55,283 bases of DNA from an uncultured Oscillospiraceae bacterium (GCA_944385365.1 CALWWW010000016.1:1-55283); one strand, 5' to 3'; shown: positions 24,341 through 34,135, counted from the stretch's first letter. The notes: a model not told the origin generated them from the letters alone. Program-made: numbers and translations.

Positions 24341-24807
24341 GTATGTAGGGCGGGACCTGTGTGTCCCGCCGCCGGAAGGCACTTGCTGATTTCCACAGGC
24401 CGATTGATTCCACCCTGTAGGGCGGGGGCTTGCCCCCGCCGCCGGGATGTACCATCAACCATCCGGGGCTGGTATCCCTGACGGCCCCGGATGGCAATGC
24501 AATATGGGCGCGTCAAGGATGCCGCGCCCTACGGTGGGGGATACAAAAAAGGCCGCCGTCCGCCACCCGCGATGGGGTGGGGACGGCGGCCTTACGGCTG
24601 ACGCCGTGGGGATTGCGCCATCTGCGGATGGCGCTTTGGGACGATGGGGGATTTCGCGCCGTGCGCGGCGCGGGTATTTCGCCCGCTGCGGCGGGCGGGT
24701 GTTTCGCTGGCTGCGGCCAGCGGGTGTTTCGCCCGTTGCGACGGGCGACCGGGGGCGCTGCCCCCTGGACCCCTGCAACTTTTTGAAAAAAGTTGACAAA
24801 AACTTTG
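24341..24807. repeat. R1 intergenic element, copy F (right end only)
   Basis: Begins with GTAGGGCGGGAC-CTGTGT hairpins and the GTAGGGCGGGGGC-TT hairpin. Then come the central palindrome and TGCG-loop hairpins with stems GCGCCATC, CGCGCCG, CGCCCGC, CGCTGGC and, unique to this copy, CGCCCGT. The right terminal hairpin is a variant, CAACTTTTT with AAAAAAGTTG, in place of CGATTTTTT with AAAAAATCG. It ends 12 bases before the stop codon of the minus-strand gene at 24819. There is no left terminal repeat. Confidence 0.82.
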
Positions 24808-24818
24808 TTTTTGGGGCG

Positions 24819-25253
24819 TTACAGGTAGGGCCACAAATCCCGTTGAAGCCGTTGTTCGGCGGCAATCAAATCCGTGGCCACGGTCCGGGCCTCCTGGGCC
24901 GCCTGGGGGTATCGGTTACAATACTTATGCAGGGACTTGATGCCCATACTGCACCCGTCGGCCAACAGGTCCGCCACCGACTGATCCCCCGGCTGCAGCG
25001 TCAGTTTTACGGTGGTTTTAAGACTGCTCATGCCCTTAGCCACGGCGCTGGGCGCTTTGGGCCGTCCCTCAAACCGGTGGAGCAGATCGTGGGTTTGCCG
25101 CCACAAAATTTGATGGTCCTCCTTGCATCGGTGCAGCTGGCGGCGCAGCTGGGGGCTTTCCACCGACGGCAGCACCTCGTCGATGGCGTGCAGCGCCATC
25201 TGGATGCCGGAATCACATTCGCCCAACAGCTTGCGGGTATCGTCCTGAATCAT
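24819..25253 (-). CDS. Small helical protein, possibly a ferritin-like four-helix bundle
   Basis: 144 residues from the ATG at 25253, eight bases after AGGAGG. The sequence looks all-helical, with heptad-like spacing: MIQDDTRKLLGECDSGIQMA, QLHRCKEDHQILWRQTHDLL and ADGCSMGIKSLHKYC. This resembles the PA2169-type/DUF2383 four-helix proteins, but identity is weak and I do not assign a function. It is downstream of the flavodoxin gene on the same strand (72-base gap) and probably cotranscribed. Its 3' end abuts the R1-F terminal repeat. Confidence 0.7.
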   Translation of the reverse strand: MIQDDTRKLLGECDSGIQMALHAIDEVLPSVESPQLRRQLHRCKEDHQILWRQTHDLLHRFEGRPKAPSAVAKGMSSLKTTVKLTLQPGDQSVADLLADGCSMGIKSLHKYCNRYPQAAQEARTVATDLIAAEQRLQRDLWPYL

Positions 25254-25325
25254 GGTAAGTACCTCCTGTGTCCGTTTGGGATAAGGATGCACCGTTTTGC
25301 CGCAAACTATAAGGGCAATGGTCCA

Positions 25326-25829
25326 TTAACCGAAGACTTTTTTGACCTGCTGGGCAAACCGCTGTCCGAAAATCTTCATCAGGGCCGCGCCCTCGGTCTC
25401 CTGGTCCCGCAGGCACACGGGGCCCAGATGGATGAAGGGCTGACCGTAGGCGCCGCCGCCGGAATAGACCATGGCGCCCTGGACCATCAGATGGGTCAGG
25501 ATATGTTCCACAGCCACCACCGGGCCGCCCACGGCAAAATTGGCCGTGGCAAAGGCGCCGCACAGCTTGCCCGCCACCTTGCAGGGGCAGACGTCCAGCC
25601 ACTGCTTGACCTGCCAGGCTTCCCCGGCGTAATAGTCCGGCGTGCCCACCAAAACGCCGTCGGCGCTGTTGACAAACTCCACGGCTTCGGTGTTTTCCTT
25701 GGTCACATCGGTGATGGACAGGCAGCGGACTTCACAGCCGGGCTCCTGCTCCAGAATGCCGGCGGCAATGGCTTCGGCCATGGACTTGGTGCGGCCCGTG
25801 GCGGAGAAATAACAAATGGCGATCTTCAT
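25326..25829 (-). CDS. Flavodoxin family protein
   Basis: 167 residues. The N-terminal FMN phosphate-binding loop is seen in IAICYFSATGRTKSMAEAIA; further flavodoxin-fold elements are GVLVGTPDYYAGEAW and GGGAYGQPF. It resembles NAD(P)H-dependent or electron-transfer flavodoxin-like proteins; partner and substrate are not evident. ATG after AAAGGAG, with its own promoter at 25862-25891. Confidence 0.85.
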   Translation of the reverse strand: MKIAICYFSATGRTKSMAEAIAAGILEQEPGCEVRCLSITDVTKENTEAVEFVNSADGVLVGTPDYYAGEAWQVKQWLDVCPCKVAGKLCGAFATANFAVGGPVVAVEHILTHLMVQGAMVYSGGGAYGQPFIHLGPVCLRDQETEGAALMKIFGQRFAQQVKKVFG

Positions 25830-25861
25830 GGTATGGTGCTCCTTTGCTTTGAGATGGTTCC

Positions 25862-25891
25862 ATTATAGCACCATTCCACCCCCGCCGTCAA
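25862..25891 (-). promoter_or_regulatory. Promoter of the flavodoxin gene
   Basis: Minus strand: -35 TTGACG (25891-25886), 18-base spacer, -10 TATAAT (25867-25862). Confidence 0.7.
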
Positions 25892-26571
25892 AAGCAACCA
25901 TAGGCCGCGCCCGGTTCCAGGGTTCCATTGTGGATCAGGGCCAGCTCCGACACGGTGCAGAATTGATAGCCCTGGGCTTCCAGCTGGTCAATGGCCAGCA
26001 GTACCCCCTGCACCGAACTGTCGTGGAGATCGTGGAGCAGCACAATGCTGCCGTCTTCCACCGTTTCCACAATCCGCTGTGCAACCGTCTGCGGATTGTC
26101 ACAGCACCAGTCCATGGTGTCCACATTCCAAAGGATGATGGGCAGCCCCAGTTCTGCCGCCGTCTCCCGTACCGTATCGCTGAGCAATCCCCCCGGCGGC
26201 CGCAACACCGTGGGCCGCTGTCCCGTCAGGGCCGCGATTCGGTCCGCCGTCGTTGTGATTTCTTCCAGAACTTCATCCCGCGGCAGGTCATTGAGGTAAC
26301 AGTGGGAGTAGCCATGGACCCCCAGCTCATGGCCGTTTTCCGCAATTTGTTCCACAAGCTGTGGAGCGTTTTCCATGCGGTAGCCGCAGAGAAAGAAGGT
26401 GGCCGACACATACCGTTCCGCCAGCCCCGCCAACAGCCGTTCCGTGACGCCGGGCGTGGGCCCGTCGTCAAAGGTCAGCGCCACAAATTTTTCCGGCCCC
26501 TTCTGGGCCTGGACCGGTCCCAGCAGCACACAGGCCGCCGTCACCGCCCACAGCCACCGGCTGCATTTCAT
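25888..26571 (-). CDS. Secreted polysaccharide deacetylase (NodB domain)
   Basis: 227 residues from the ATG at 26571, after GGGGGG; the open frame continues upstream without a ribosome site. Residues 1-23 are a signal peptide ending VQAQ. Carbohydrate esterase family 4 motifs are intact: TFDDGP, the metal histidines of HGYSH, RPPGG, DTMDW and LLHD. It would remove N-acetyl groups from peptidoglycan or another cell-surface glycan outside the cell. Its 3' end overlaps the -35 of the flavodoxin promoter. Divergent from rlmA. Confidence 0.92.
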   Translation of the reverse strand: MKCSRWLWAVTAACVLLGPVQAQKGPEKFVALTFDDGPTPGVTERLLAGLAERYVSATFFLCGYRMENAPQLVEQIAENGHELGVHGYSHCYLNDLPRDEVLEEITTTADRIAALTGQRPTVLRPPGGLLSDTVRETAAELGLPIILWNVDTMDWCCDNPQTVAQRIVETVEDGSIVLLHDLHDSSVQGVLLAIDQLEAQGYQFCTVSELALIHNGTLEPGAAYGCF

Positions 26572-26613
26572 ACCATCGCCCCCCTGTGGACATAGTATGT
26601 GCCGAAAGAACAT

Positions 26614-26642
26614 TTGACGGCCATAGAAATTTGCAGTAAAAT
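26614..26642 (+). promoter_or_regulatory. Promoter of the rlmA-prfA-tsaC-coaE gene run
   Basis: -35 TTGACG (26614-26619), 17-base spacer, -10 TAAAAT (26637-26642). Confidence 0.65.
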
Positions 26643-26671
26643 AAGATGGATTATGGAAAGGGGGGAAGAAC

Positions 26672-27478
26672 ATGGTTCGTACCTTGTGTCCCGTCTGCGG
26701 ACAGCCGCTGACGATGGAAAAACCGGCCTGGCACTGTGACGCCGGTCACAGCTTCGATGTGGCAAGACAGGGTTATGTAAACTTGCTGACCGTGGACCGG
26801 AAGCACTCCAAACAGCCGGGCGATTCCACAGCCCAGGTGGAGGCCCGCCGGGCCTTTCTCAGCGCGGGCTATTACGCGCCCATGGCGGCGCGGCTGGCGG
26901 AGATTGTGGCAGGGGAGCGGCCCCGGACCATCCTCGACGCCGGTTGCGGCGAGGGATACTATTTGACGGAATTGGGCAAAGCATTGCCGGAGACGGACCG
27001 GTGGGGCATCGATATTTCCCGGGAAGCCGTCCGCCGTGCGGCGGGCCGGGATAAGCAGGCCCATTGGCTCACGGCCACGGCGGCCCATCTGCCCTTTGCA
27101 GACGGCAGCTTTGACTGTGTTCTCTCCCTGTTCGCCCTGACGGCGGAGGAGGAATTTCACCGGGTGCTGCGGCCCGGCGGCCTGTTTTTGCAGGTGGTGG
27201 CGGGGCCGGACCATCTGCGGGGCCTGCGGACTATCATCTATGACACGGTGGCCGAAAAGGAAAAAGAGCGGTCCCGCCCCTTGCAGGGCTTTGTGCTGGA
27301 ACGGTCGGAAACGGTGGAATTTTCCTTTACCCTGACGGAAAACAGCCGGGTTCTGGAATTGCTCGCCATGACGCCCCATTTTATGCGGATTTCCAAGGCC
27401 GGAGCCGACCGGGCCAGGGCGGCGGAAGGGCTGACCGACACCTTCCAGGCGGTGTGCAACGGCTACCGCGCCATTTGA
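26672..27478 (+). CDS. rlmA: 23S rRNA (guanine-N1)-methyltransferase, RlmA family
   Basis: 268 residues. An N-terminal zinc site (CPVCGQPL, then HCDAGHSF) followed by QGYVNLL is the RlmA signature. The SAM-binding motif is TILDAGCGEGYYL, with WGIDISREAVRRAA as the next strand. In Gram-positive bacteria relatives methylate G748, in Gram-negatives G745, in helix 35 of 23S rRNA; some relatives act in macrolide (tylosin) response. Which base is modified cannot be told from this sequence. Start chosen after GGGGGGAAG. Nineteen bases ahead of prfA. Confidence 0.85.
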   Translation: MVRTLCPVCGQPLTMEKPAWHCDAGHSFDVARQGYVNLLTVDRKHSKQPGDSTAQVEARRAFLSAGYYAPMAARLAEIVAGERPRTILDAGCGEGYYLTELGKALPETDRWGIDISREAVRRAAGRDKQAHWLTATAAHLPFADGSFDCVLSLFALTAEEEFHRVLRPGGLFLQVVAGPDHLRGLRTIIYDTVAEKEKERSRPLQGFVLERSETVEFSFTLTENSRVLELLAMTPHFMRISKAGADRARAAEGLTDTFQAVCNGYRAI

Positions 27479-27497
27479 ACACAAGAAGGAGAAACGT

Positions 27498-28571
27498 ATG
27501 CTGGATAAGCTGAAGCTGGTGGAAGAAAAGTACATGGAGATGGAGGAACGCTCCGCCCAGCCGGACTTCTACAGCGACCCCAAGGCGGCGGCCAAGCTGC
27601 TGAAGGAGCAGAGAGATTTGGAGCCGGTGGTGGAAGCCTACCGGGCCTACCGCAAGACCCAACAGGAGCTCCACGATCTGCGGGAGATGTTGGACGGTTC
27701 CCTGGAGCCGGACATGCGGGACCTGTGCCAGGAGGAGTTCACCCAGGCCAAAAAGGATTTGGAAGCGCTGGAACAGCAGCTGAAAATCCTGCTGCTGCCC
27801 AAGGACCCCAACGACGATAAAAACGTCATTCTGGAAATCCGCGGCGGCGTGGGCGGCGAGGAAAGCGCCCTGTTTGCCCACTCCCTGTTCCGGATGTATC
27901 AGATGTACGCTGCGTCCAAGGGCTGGACCATGGAGATTCTCAACTACAACGAGACGGAGCTGGGCGGCGTCAAGGAGGCCGACTGCATCATCAACGGCAG
28001 CGGCGCCTATTCCCGCCTGAAATTTGAAAGCGGCGTTCACCGGGTCCAGCGGGTGCCGGAGACCGAATCCGGCGGCCGCGTCCACACCTCCACGGCCACC
28101 GTGGCCGTGCTGCCGGAGATGGAAGAGGTAGACGTGGAAATCCGCCCCGAGGACATTGAAATGCAGGTGTTCCGGTCCTCCGGCGCCGGCGGCCAGCACA
28201 TCAATAAGACCTCCTCGGCGGTGCGCCTGATTCACAAGCCGTCGGGCATTGTGGTGGCCTGCCAGGAGGAGCGCAGCCAGGTCCAGAACCGGGAAAAGTG
28301 CATGAAAATGCTGGCGTCCAAGCTGTATGAAATCGAACAGACCCGCATTGAGACGGAGCATTCGGACCAGCGCCGTTCCCAGGTGGGCACCGGTATGCGC
28401 AATGAGCGCATCCGCACCTATAACTTCCCCCAGGGCCGGGTGACGGACCACCGAATTGGCCTGACCCTCTACAAGATCGACGCCTTTATGGACGGCGATC
28501 TCGATGAACTAATCGACGCGCTAGTGACGGCGGATCAGGCCGAAAAGCTCCAGCGCAGCGAGAAAGCGTGA
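27498..28571 (+). CDS. prfA: Peptide chain release factor 1
   Basis: 357 residues, ATG after AGAAGGAG. RF1 reads UAA and UAG and triggers peptide release. The catalytic GGQ lies in SSGAGGQHINKTSSAVRL. The stop-codon reading P-x-T tripeptide is PET in HRVQRVPETESGGRVHTS. Standard length, all domains present. It is followed by tsaC at 4 bases; prfA and tsaC are neighbours in many Firmicutes. Confidence 0.97.
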   Translation: MLDKLKLVEEKYMEMEERSAQPDFYSDPKAAAKLLKEQRDLEPVVEAYRAYRKTQQELHDLREMLDGSLEPDMRDLCQEEFTQAKKDLEALEQQLKILLLPKDPNDDKNVILEIRGGVGGEESALFAHSLFRMYQMYAASKGWTMEILNYNETELGGVKEADCIINGSGAYSRLKFESGVHRVQRVPETESGGRVHTSTATVAVLPEMEEVDVEIRPEDIEMQVFRSSGAGGQHINKTSSAVRLIHKPSGIVVACQEERSQVQNREKCMKMLASKLYEIEQTRIETEHSDQRRSQVGTGMRNERIRTYNFPQGRVTDHRIGLTLYKIDAFMDGDLDELIDALVTADQAEKLQRSEKA

Positions 28572-28575
28572 GACC

Positions 28576-29607
28576 ATGGAAACACTGTTTTTACCGGCCC
28601 AGGACCCGCAGACAGCGGCAAAAGCCGCGGAAATTCTCAAAAACGGCGGTCTGGTGGCCCTGCCTACGGAGACCGTTTACGGTCTGGGGGCCAACGGCCT
28701 GGACGGCGACGCCGTCCTGAAAATCTTCGAGGCCAAGGGCCGCCCCCAGGATAACCCGCTGATTCTCCATGTGGCCCAGCCGGAGGATATCCGGGAGATC
28801 TGCGACCCCATTCCCGAAACCGCCTGGCGTCTGGCGGAACGGTTCTGGCCCGGCCCGCTGACCATGGTGCTGCCCTGCCGCCCGTCGGTGCCCAGACGCA
28901 CCACGGCGGGGCTGGACACGGTGGCGGTCCGCTGCCCGCGAACGCCCATCACTCGGGAAATCATCCGGCTGTCCGGCGTGCCCATTGCGGCCCCGTCGGC
29001 CAACCGGTCCGGCAAGCCCAGCACCACCACGGCGGACCATGTGCGCCACGATATGGAGGGCCGTATCGACGCCATTGTGGACGGCGGCCCCTGCGACGTG
29101 GGCGTGGAGTCCACCATTGTCGATCTGACCGGCCCCGTGGCCCGGCTCCTGCGGCCCGGCGGCGTCACGCCGGAGGAACTGCGGGAGGTGGTGGGGGAAC
29201 TGATCGTCGATAAGGCCGTCACCTCGCAAATTGACAAGGATGCCGTGGTCCGGGCCCCCGGTATGAAATATAAGCACTACGCCCCCCAGGGCGAGGTGAA
29301 AATCATTGCCGGGCCCAGAGAAAAGGCCGCGGCTTACATCCGCCGTCACTTCCAGGACGGCGACGCCGTTTTGTGCTTCGAGGAGGAGCTGCCCCTCTAC
29401 GAGGGATGCAACCCCACGGCCTACGGCAAGGAATCCGATACGGCCACCCTGGCCCATGGCCTGTTTGCGGCCCTGCGGGATTTGGACCGGGCCGATATCC
29501 GGGTGATTTTCGCCCGCTGCCCCGAGGGCGGCGGCGTGGCCTATGCGGTTCAGAACCGGCTGCGGAAGGCCGCGGGCTTCCAGATTGTCACGGAGGACCA
29601 GCTATGA
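28576..29607 (+). CDS. tsaC: L-threonylcarbamoyladenylate synthase (Sua5 type)
   Basis: 343 residues. It makes threonylcarbamoyl-AMP from threonine, bicarbonate and ATP for the t6A37 modification of ANN-decoding tRNAs. The YrdC domain covers residues 1-205 (GGLVALPTETVYGLGAN, KGRPQDNPLILHV, SANRSGKPSTTTADHV). The C-terminal Sua5 domain (about 225-340, APGMKYKHYAPQGEVKI) identifies the long Sua5/YwlC form rather than short TsaC. The stop overlaps the coaE start (ATGA). Confidence 0.95.
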   Translation: METLFLPAQDPQTAAKAAEILKNGGLVALPTETVYGLGANGLDGDAVLKIFEAKGRPQDNPLILHVAQPEDIREICDPIPETAWRLAERFWPGPLTMVLPCRPSVPRRTTAGLDTVAVRCPRTPITREIIRLSGVPIAAPSANRSGKPSTTTADHVRHDMEGRIDAIVDGGPCDVGVESTIVDLTGPVARLLRPGGVTPEELREVVGELIVDKAVTSQIDKDAVVRAPGMKYKHYAPQGEVKIIAGPREKAAAYIRRHFQDGDAVLCFEEELPLYEGCNPTAYGKESDTATLAHGLFAALRDLDRADIRVIFARCPEGGGVAYAVQNRLRKAAGFQIVTEDQL

Positions 29608-30200
29608 AGGTGCTGGGTATCACCGGCGGCACTGGCTGCGGCAAGACGACGCTGCTGCATCAGGTGGAAGCTCTGGGCGGCTGCGTCATTGACTGTGACG
29701 AGGTCTACCACCAGCTGCTGGAGACGGACCACGACTTGCTGGCCGCCATTGACCACGCCTTTCCCGGCGTGGTACAGGATGGCGTATTGCAGCGCAAAAA
29801 ACTGGGCAAAGTGGTCTTTGGAGACGAAGCCGCGTTGCAGCGGCTCAACGCTTTGGTCCATCCCTTTATCATCCGGGCCGTGGAGCGGCAGCTGGAACAG
29901 GCCCGACAGGACGGCCGCCCGCTGGCGGCCATCGACGCTGTGGGCCTGGTGGAAAGCGGCTTAGGCCAGCTGTGCGACGGTACCGTGGCCGTAACGGCCC
30001 CGGCGGAAGACCGGGTGCGGCGGCTCATGGTCCGGGAGGGCATCGACGAGGACTACGCCCGGCTGCGCATTGCCGCCCAAAAATCCGATTCGGAATTTGC
30101 TGCCCAATGTACGTGGCAGATTCACAATAATTACGCCACTGCCGCGGACTTTTCGATGGTCTGCGGCCGGTGGCTCCACCAATGGTTAGGAGGAACTATA
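29604..30200 (+). CDS. coaE: Dephospho-CoA kinase, reading in frame into the next gene
   Basis: 199 codons from the ATG at 29604. The last step of CoA synthesis: ATP phosphorylates the ribose of dephospho-CoA. The P-loop is GITGGTGCGKTTL; other family blocks are VIDCDEVYHQLL, LNALVHPFI and the lid-region RRLMVREGIDEDYARLRIAA. No stop codon follows: the frame continues through LHQWLGGTI into the ATG of the aminopeptidase, giving a potential 665-residue fusion ending at 31601. The length up to that point is normal for CoaE. A TAG in another frame lies within the junction (TGGTTAGGAGG), so a one-base indel or a read error could have removed the stop. Confidence 0.9.
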
Positions 30201-31601
30201 ATGTCTGAAATGGACTGGAAAGCTGTCCGCGAGACGCTGCTGCACAACCCCAAGCAGGCCCGTCTTGACGACAAGGACAAAGAGGAACTGAACGTCTACT
30301 GCAAGGACTACATGCAATTCATGGACCGGGCCAAGACGGAGCGGGAAGCCGTGGAAGTGGCCGTGGAGGCCGCCCGTGCCGCCGGTTTCGTGGAGTTCAA
30401 CCCGGAGATGCAGCTGCGTCCCGGCGATAAGGTCTACTGCGTCAACCGCAAAAAGGCCGTGTCCTTTGTGGTCATCGGCAAGAAGCCCCTGGATAAGGGT
30501 ACCCGCATGGTCATCGCCCATACGGATTCCCCCCGTCTGGACCTGAAGCCCGTGCCCCTGTATGAGGAGGGCGAAATCGCCTACTTCAAGACCCATTACT
30601 ATGGCGGTATCAAGAAGTACCAGTGGCCCACGGTGCCCCTGGCCCTCCACGGCATCCTGGCCCTCACCGACGGCAGCGTGCTGAAGGTCAACATCGGCGA
30701 GGACGACAACGACCCCGTGTTCTGCGTGTCCGACCTGCTGGTCCACCTGTCCGGCGAGCAGATGAAGAAGACCCTCAGCGAGGGCATCACCGGCGAGCAG
30801 CTCAACGTGATTCTGGGCACCCGTCCCCTGGACGATGACGACGGCGACAGCAACCGCATCAAGCTGGCTATTATGATGCTGCTCCATGACAAGTACGGCA
30901 TCACCGAGGAGGATTTCCTGTCTGCCGAGCTGACCATGGTCCCGGCCCTCAAGGCCAGAGAGGTGGGTCTGGACCGGAGCTTGATCGGCGCTTACGGCCA
31001 CGACGACCGGGTGTGCGCCTATGCCGGTTTCTATCCCATGCTGCATATGCAGGAGGTTCCCGAGCATACGTCCATCTGCATTTTCGCCGATAAGGAGGAA
31101 ATCGGTTCCGAGGGCGTCACCGGCATTCAGTCTCAGGACTTTGAAACCATGATGGAGGACCTGTGCGCCTGCCAGAAGGTCAGCGTCCGCCGCTGCCTGG
31201 GCAACTCCATCTGCTTCTCCGCCGATGTGACGGCGGCTTACGACCCCAGCTTCTCCGAGGTCTTCGACCGCCGCAACTCCGCCATGCTGAACCATGGTAT
31301 TGCCCTGTGCAAGTACACCGGCTCCCGCGGCAAGGCCGGCGCGTCCGATGCCGCCGGTGAGGTCATGGCCCGGTTCCGCCGCGCGTTCCAGCGGGGCGGC
31401 GTGGCCTGGCAGGTCTGCGAGATGGGCAAGGTGGACGCCGGCGGCGGCGGCACCGTGGCCAAGTATATGGCTGCCCGGAATATTGATACCCTGGACGCCG
31501 GTGTGCCGGTGCTGTCCATGCACGCTCCCTGGGAGCTGATCTCCAAGGTGGATTGCTTTATGACCATGAAGGCTTGCCGCGTGTTCTATAACATGGACTG
31601 A
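30201..31601 (+). CDS. M18 family aminopeptidase
   Basis: 466 residues from the ATG at 30201, which has its own strong site (TAGGAGG, 8 bases upstream), so it can be translated independently although it is in frame with coaE. M18 (aspartyl aminopeptidase/ApeA-like) enzymes are dinuclear zinc dodecamers that remove N-terminal acidic or neutral residues. Metal-site elements are visible: AHTDSPRLDLKP, SDLLVHLSG, FADKEEIGSEG, SADVTAAYDPSF and SMHAPWELISK. Followed by a perfect bidirectional terminator facing ygiQ. Confidence 0.93.
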   Translation: MSEMDWKAVRETLLHNPKQARLDDKDKEELNVYCKDYMQFMDRAKTEREAVEVAVEAARAAGFVEFNPEMQLRPGDKVYCVNRKKAVSFVVIGKKPLDKGTRMVIAHTDSPRLDLKPVPLYEEGEIAYFKTHYYGGIKKYQWPTVPLALHGILALTDGSVLKVNIGEDDNDPVFCVSDLLVHLSGEQMKKTLSEGITGEQLNVILGTRPLDDDDGDSNRIKLAIMMLLHDKYGITEEDFLSAELTMVPALKAREVGLDRSLIGAYGHDDRVCAYAGFYPMLHMQEVPEHTSICIFADKEEIGSEGVTGIQSQDFETMMEDLCACQKVSVRRCLGNSICFSADVTAAYDPSFSEVFDRRNSAMLNHGIALCKYTGSRGKAGASDAAGEVMARFRRAFQRGGVAWQVCEMGKVDAGGGGTVAKYMAARNIDTLDAGVPVLSMHAPWELISKVDCFMTMKACRVFYNMD

Positions 31602-31612
31602 TCCTTTGCAAC

Positions 31613-31648
31613 AAAAAGAACCAACCGCTTCGGCGGTTGGTTCTTTTT
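31613..31648. terminator. Bidirectional terminator between the M18 peptidase and YgiQ genes
   Basis: Perfect inverted repeat AAAAAGAACCAACCGC, loop TTCG, GCGGTTGGTTCTTTTT, with T-runs on both strands between converging genes. Confidence 0.95.
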
Positions 31649-31649
31649 G

Positions 31650-33587
31650 TTAACGGTGCTTTTTACGGCGGTCATTGGCCGGGTTCCGGCTGGGCCGTTT
31701 GGCCTTGGGCGGGCCCACCCGTCCGTCCCGTTTGGCTTTGGGCGGCTGCTTACCGGTCTGGGCCTGCTTCGGCTTCCGGGCCACCGCTTCACCGGCTCTG
31801 GGCCGAATCAGACAATGCTTATCAAATCCAATCAAGTCCGTCCGTCCCGCCTTGGTCAACGCCTCATGGACCAACGCGTAATTTTTCGGGTTCCGGTACT
31901 GAATCAACGCCCGCTGCATGGCCTTTTCATGGGGATTGGTGGGCACATACACCGGTTCCATGGTTCGGGGGTCCAGCCCCGTATAATACATGACCGTGGA
32001 CAGGGTAGAGGGGGTGGGGTAGAAATCCTGGACCTGCTCCGGCATATACCCCAGGTCCCGCAGATATTCCGCCAGCGTCACGGCCTCTTTCAGCGTGGAA
32101 CCGGGATGGGAGGACATGAGGTAGGGGACCACATATTGTTTCAGCCCGTACTGCTCATTGAGCCGCTTGTATTTCTCCAAAAACTGGTCATACACGGCCC
32201 GGCGGGGCTTGCCCATTTTATCCAGCACCGCGTCGGCCACATGCTCCGGGGCCACTTTCAGCTGGCCGGAAACGTGGTAGCGGACCAGTTCCTTAAAGAA
32301 TACGTCGCTTTCGTCGGCCAGCATATAGTCGAAGCGGATGCCGGAACGGATGAAGACCTTCTTCACATTGGGCAGGTTCCGCAGCTCCCGCAGGAGCTTC
32401 AGATAATCCCGATGATCGGCAATGAGATTCTTGCAGGGCTTGGGGAACAGACACTGTTTTGTGGGACAGACACCGGATTTCAGCTGCTTTTTACAGGCGG
32501 GCTGCCGGAAATTGGCCGTAGGGCCGCCTACATCGTGAATGTAACCCTTGAAATCCGGTTCCCAGGTCATCTGACGGGCTTCGGCCAGAATGGACTCATG
32601 GCTTCGCGTCTGAATGATTCTGCCCTGATGGAACGTCAGGGCGCAGAAGCTGCACCCGCCGAAGCAGCCGCGGCAGGACACCAGACTGAACCGCACTTCC
32701 TCAATGGCGGGAACGCCGCCGGCCTTTTCATAGGAGGGGTGATAGGTGCGCATGTAGGGCAGACCGTAGACCCGGTCCATCTCCCGCTGGGAAAGGGGCT
32801 TCTGGGGCGGATTCTGCACCACAAATTCTTTCGGGCCGTAGGGCTCAATCAATGCCTTGCCGGAAAAGGGGTCCGTGTTGCAATACTGGGTATAGAAACT
32901 CTCGGCATACTTCCGCTTGTTTTTGCAGAGTTCTTCATAAGAGGGCAGAACCTTGTGGGGTACCGGCACCGTGGGTTCCGTGGAACGGTATACAGTGCCG
33001 TCCACAAAGGTGATATCTCTGGGCTGGAGACCGCTGTTGAGGGCTTCCGCCACCTCCACAATAGACCGCTCGCCCATGCCGTACAGCAGCAAATCCGCCT
33101 GGGAATCCAGCAAAATGGAGCGTTTCAGCTTGTCGGACCAGTAATCGTAATGGGCCAGACGGCGCAGACTGGCTTCGATGCCGCCGATGATGATGGGAAT
33201 GTCGTGATAGACCCGGCGAATCAGATTGCAATAGACCACCGTGGCGTAGTCGGGCCGTTTGCCCATGACGCCGCCGGGGGTAAAGGCGTCGTTTTTGCGG
33301 CGCTTCTTGGAGACGGCGTAATGGTTGACCATGGAATCCATATTGCCGCCGGTGACGAGGAACCCCAGGCGGGGACGGCCCAGGGCCGTGATGGACTGGG
33401 GGTTCTTCCAGTCGGGCTGGGACAGAATGCCGACTTTATAGCCGTTGGCTTCCAGAACCCGGCTGATGATGGCGTGGCCGAAGGACGGATGATCCACATA
33501 GGCATCGCCGATGATATAGACAAAATCGCATTGCTCCCAGCCGCGGGCCTTCATGCCGGCCTTGGAAATGGGCAAAAATTCACGCAT
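31650..33587 (-). CDS. YgiQ family radical SAM protein
   Basis: 645 residues, ATG after AGGAGG. The cluster-binding cysteines are in [20 protein letters not shown] (CxxxCxxC). The N-terminal UPF0313 region ([20 protein letters not shown]) and the DUF3362-like C-terminus are typical of the family. The tail is strongly basic with Pro/Lys/Arg. Conserved across bacteria, but the reaction is unknown. A -10 TATACT lies on the minus strand at 33621-33616. Its upstream side is the left end of R1-G, the one R1 end next to a start rather than a stop. Confidence 0.93.
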   Translation of the reverse strand: MREFLPISKAGMKARGWEQCDFVYIIGDAYVDHPSFGHAIISRVLEANGYKVGILSQPDWKNPQSITALGRPRLGFLVTGGNMDSMVNHYAVSKKRRKNDAFTPGGVMGKRPDYATVVYCNLIRRVYHDIPIIIGGIEASLRRLAHYDYWSDKLKRSILLDSQADLLLYGMGERSIVEVAEALNSGLQPRDITFVDGTVYRSTEPTVPVPHKVLPSYEELCKNKRKYAESFYTQYCNTDPFSGKALIEPYGPKEFVVQNPPQKPLSQREMDRVYGLPYMRTYHPSYEKAGGVPAIEEVRFSLVSCRGCFGGCSFCALTFHQGRIIQTRSHESILAEARQMTWEPDFKGYIHDVGGPTANFRQPACKKQLKSGVCPTKQCLFPKPCKNLIADHRDYLKLLRELRNLPNVKKVFIRSGIRFDYMLADESDVFFKELVRYHVSGQLKVAPEHVADAVLDKMGKPRRAVYDQFLEKYKRLNEQYGLKQYVVPYLMSSHPGSTLKEAVTLAEYLRDLGYMPEQVQDFYPTPSTLSTVMYYTGLDPRTMEPVYVPTNPHEKAMQRALIQYRNPKNYALVHEALTKAGRTDLIGFDKHCLIRPRAGEAVARKPKQAQTGKQPPKAKRDGRVGPPKAKRPSRNPANDRRKKHR

Positions 33588-33671
33588 GATGATTCCTCCT
33601 GTATTCGTACCTCTCAGTATAACAAAGAAACGGAGGGAATAAAAGAGGGAAGTGGCGGAAAAACCGACAAG

Positions 33672-34056
33672 AAAAAGCTTTTACTCAATTTTTTCTCGAA
33701 AAAATTGCGGGGTCCAGGGGCAGCGCCCCGGTCGCCCGCCGCAGCGGGCGAAATACCCGCTGGCCGCAGCCAGCGAAACTCCCGCGCCGCGCACGGCGCG
33801 AAATCCCCAATCGTCCCAAAGCGCCATCCGCAGATGGCGCAATTCCCGGCAAAGCCGAAGGCCGCCGTCCCCACCCCATTGTGGGTGGTGGGCGGCGGCC
33901 TTTTGGTACACCCCACCGTAGGGCGCGGCATCCTTGACGCGCCCAATCCGCGGTCCATCCGGGGCCGTCAGGGATGCCGGCCCCTACGCGGTGGTGGCTG
34001 GCAGTGCGGCACAGCGGCGGGGGCAAGCCCCTGCCCTACGCGGTGGTGGAGTAGAG
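33672..34056. repeat. R1 intergenic element, copy G (left end only)
   Basis: The terminal hairpin is a variant: CAATTTTTT, CTCG, AAAAAATTG at 33686-33707. Then follow the GGGGC-AGC-GCCCC hairpin and CGCA-loop hairpins with stems CGCCCGC, CGCTGGC, CGCGCCG and GCGCCATC. Then come the central palindrome and two GTAG hairpins with loop GCATCC(T/C)TGA and different stems (GGGCGCG; GGGGCCG). No right terminal repeat. Confidence 0.82.
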
Positions 34057-34086
34057 CGACGTTCGTGCAGGAGGATACACCACAAG

Positions 34087-34119
34087 AAAAGGGGAGCGCT
34101 GCTCCTTGCAGCGCTCCCC
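34087..34119 (-). terminator. Terminator of the DUF134-NifX gene
   Basis: Arms GGGGAGCGCTGC and GCAGCGCTCCCC; read on the minus strand it is followed by TTTTCTT. Confidence 0.85.
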
Positions 34120-34135
34120 AAAGTAAAATATGCAA

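Noticed and set aside
24341-24818. Second terminator or small gene after atpC
   Set aside because: The intrinsic terminator ends at 24294 and everything to 24807 is explained by R1-F modules.
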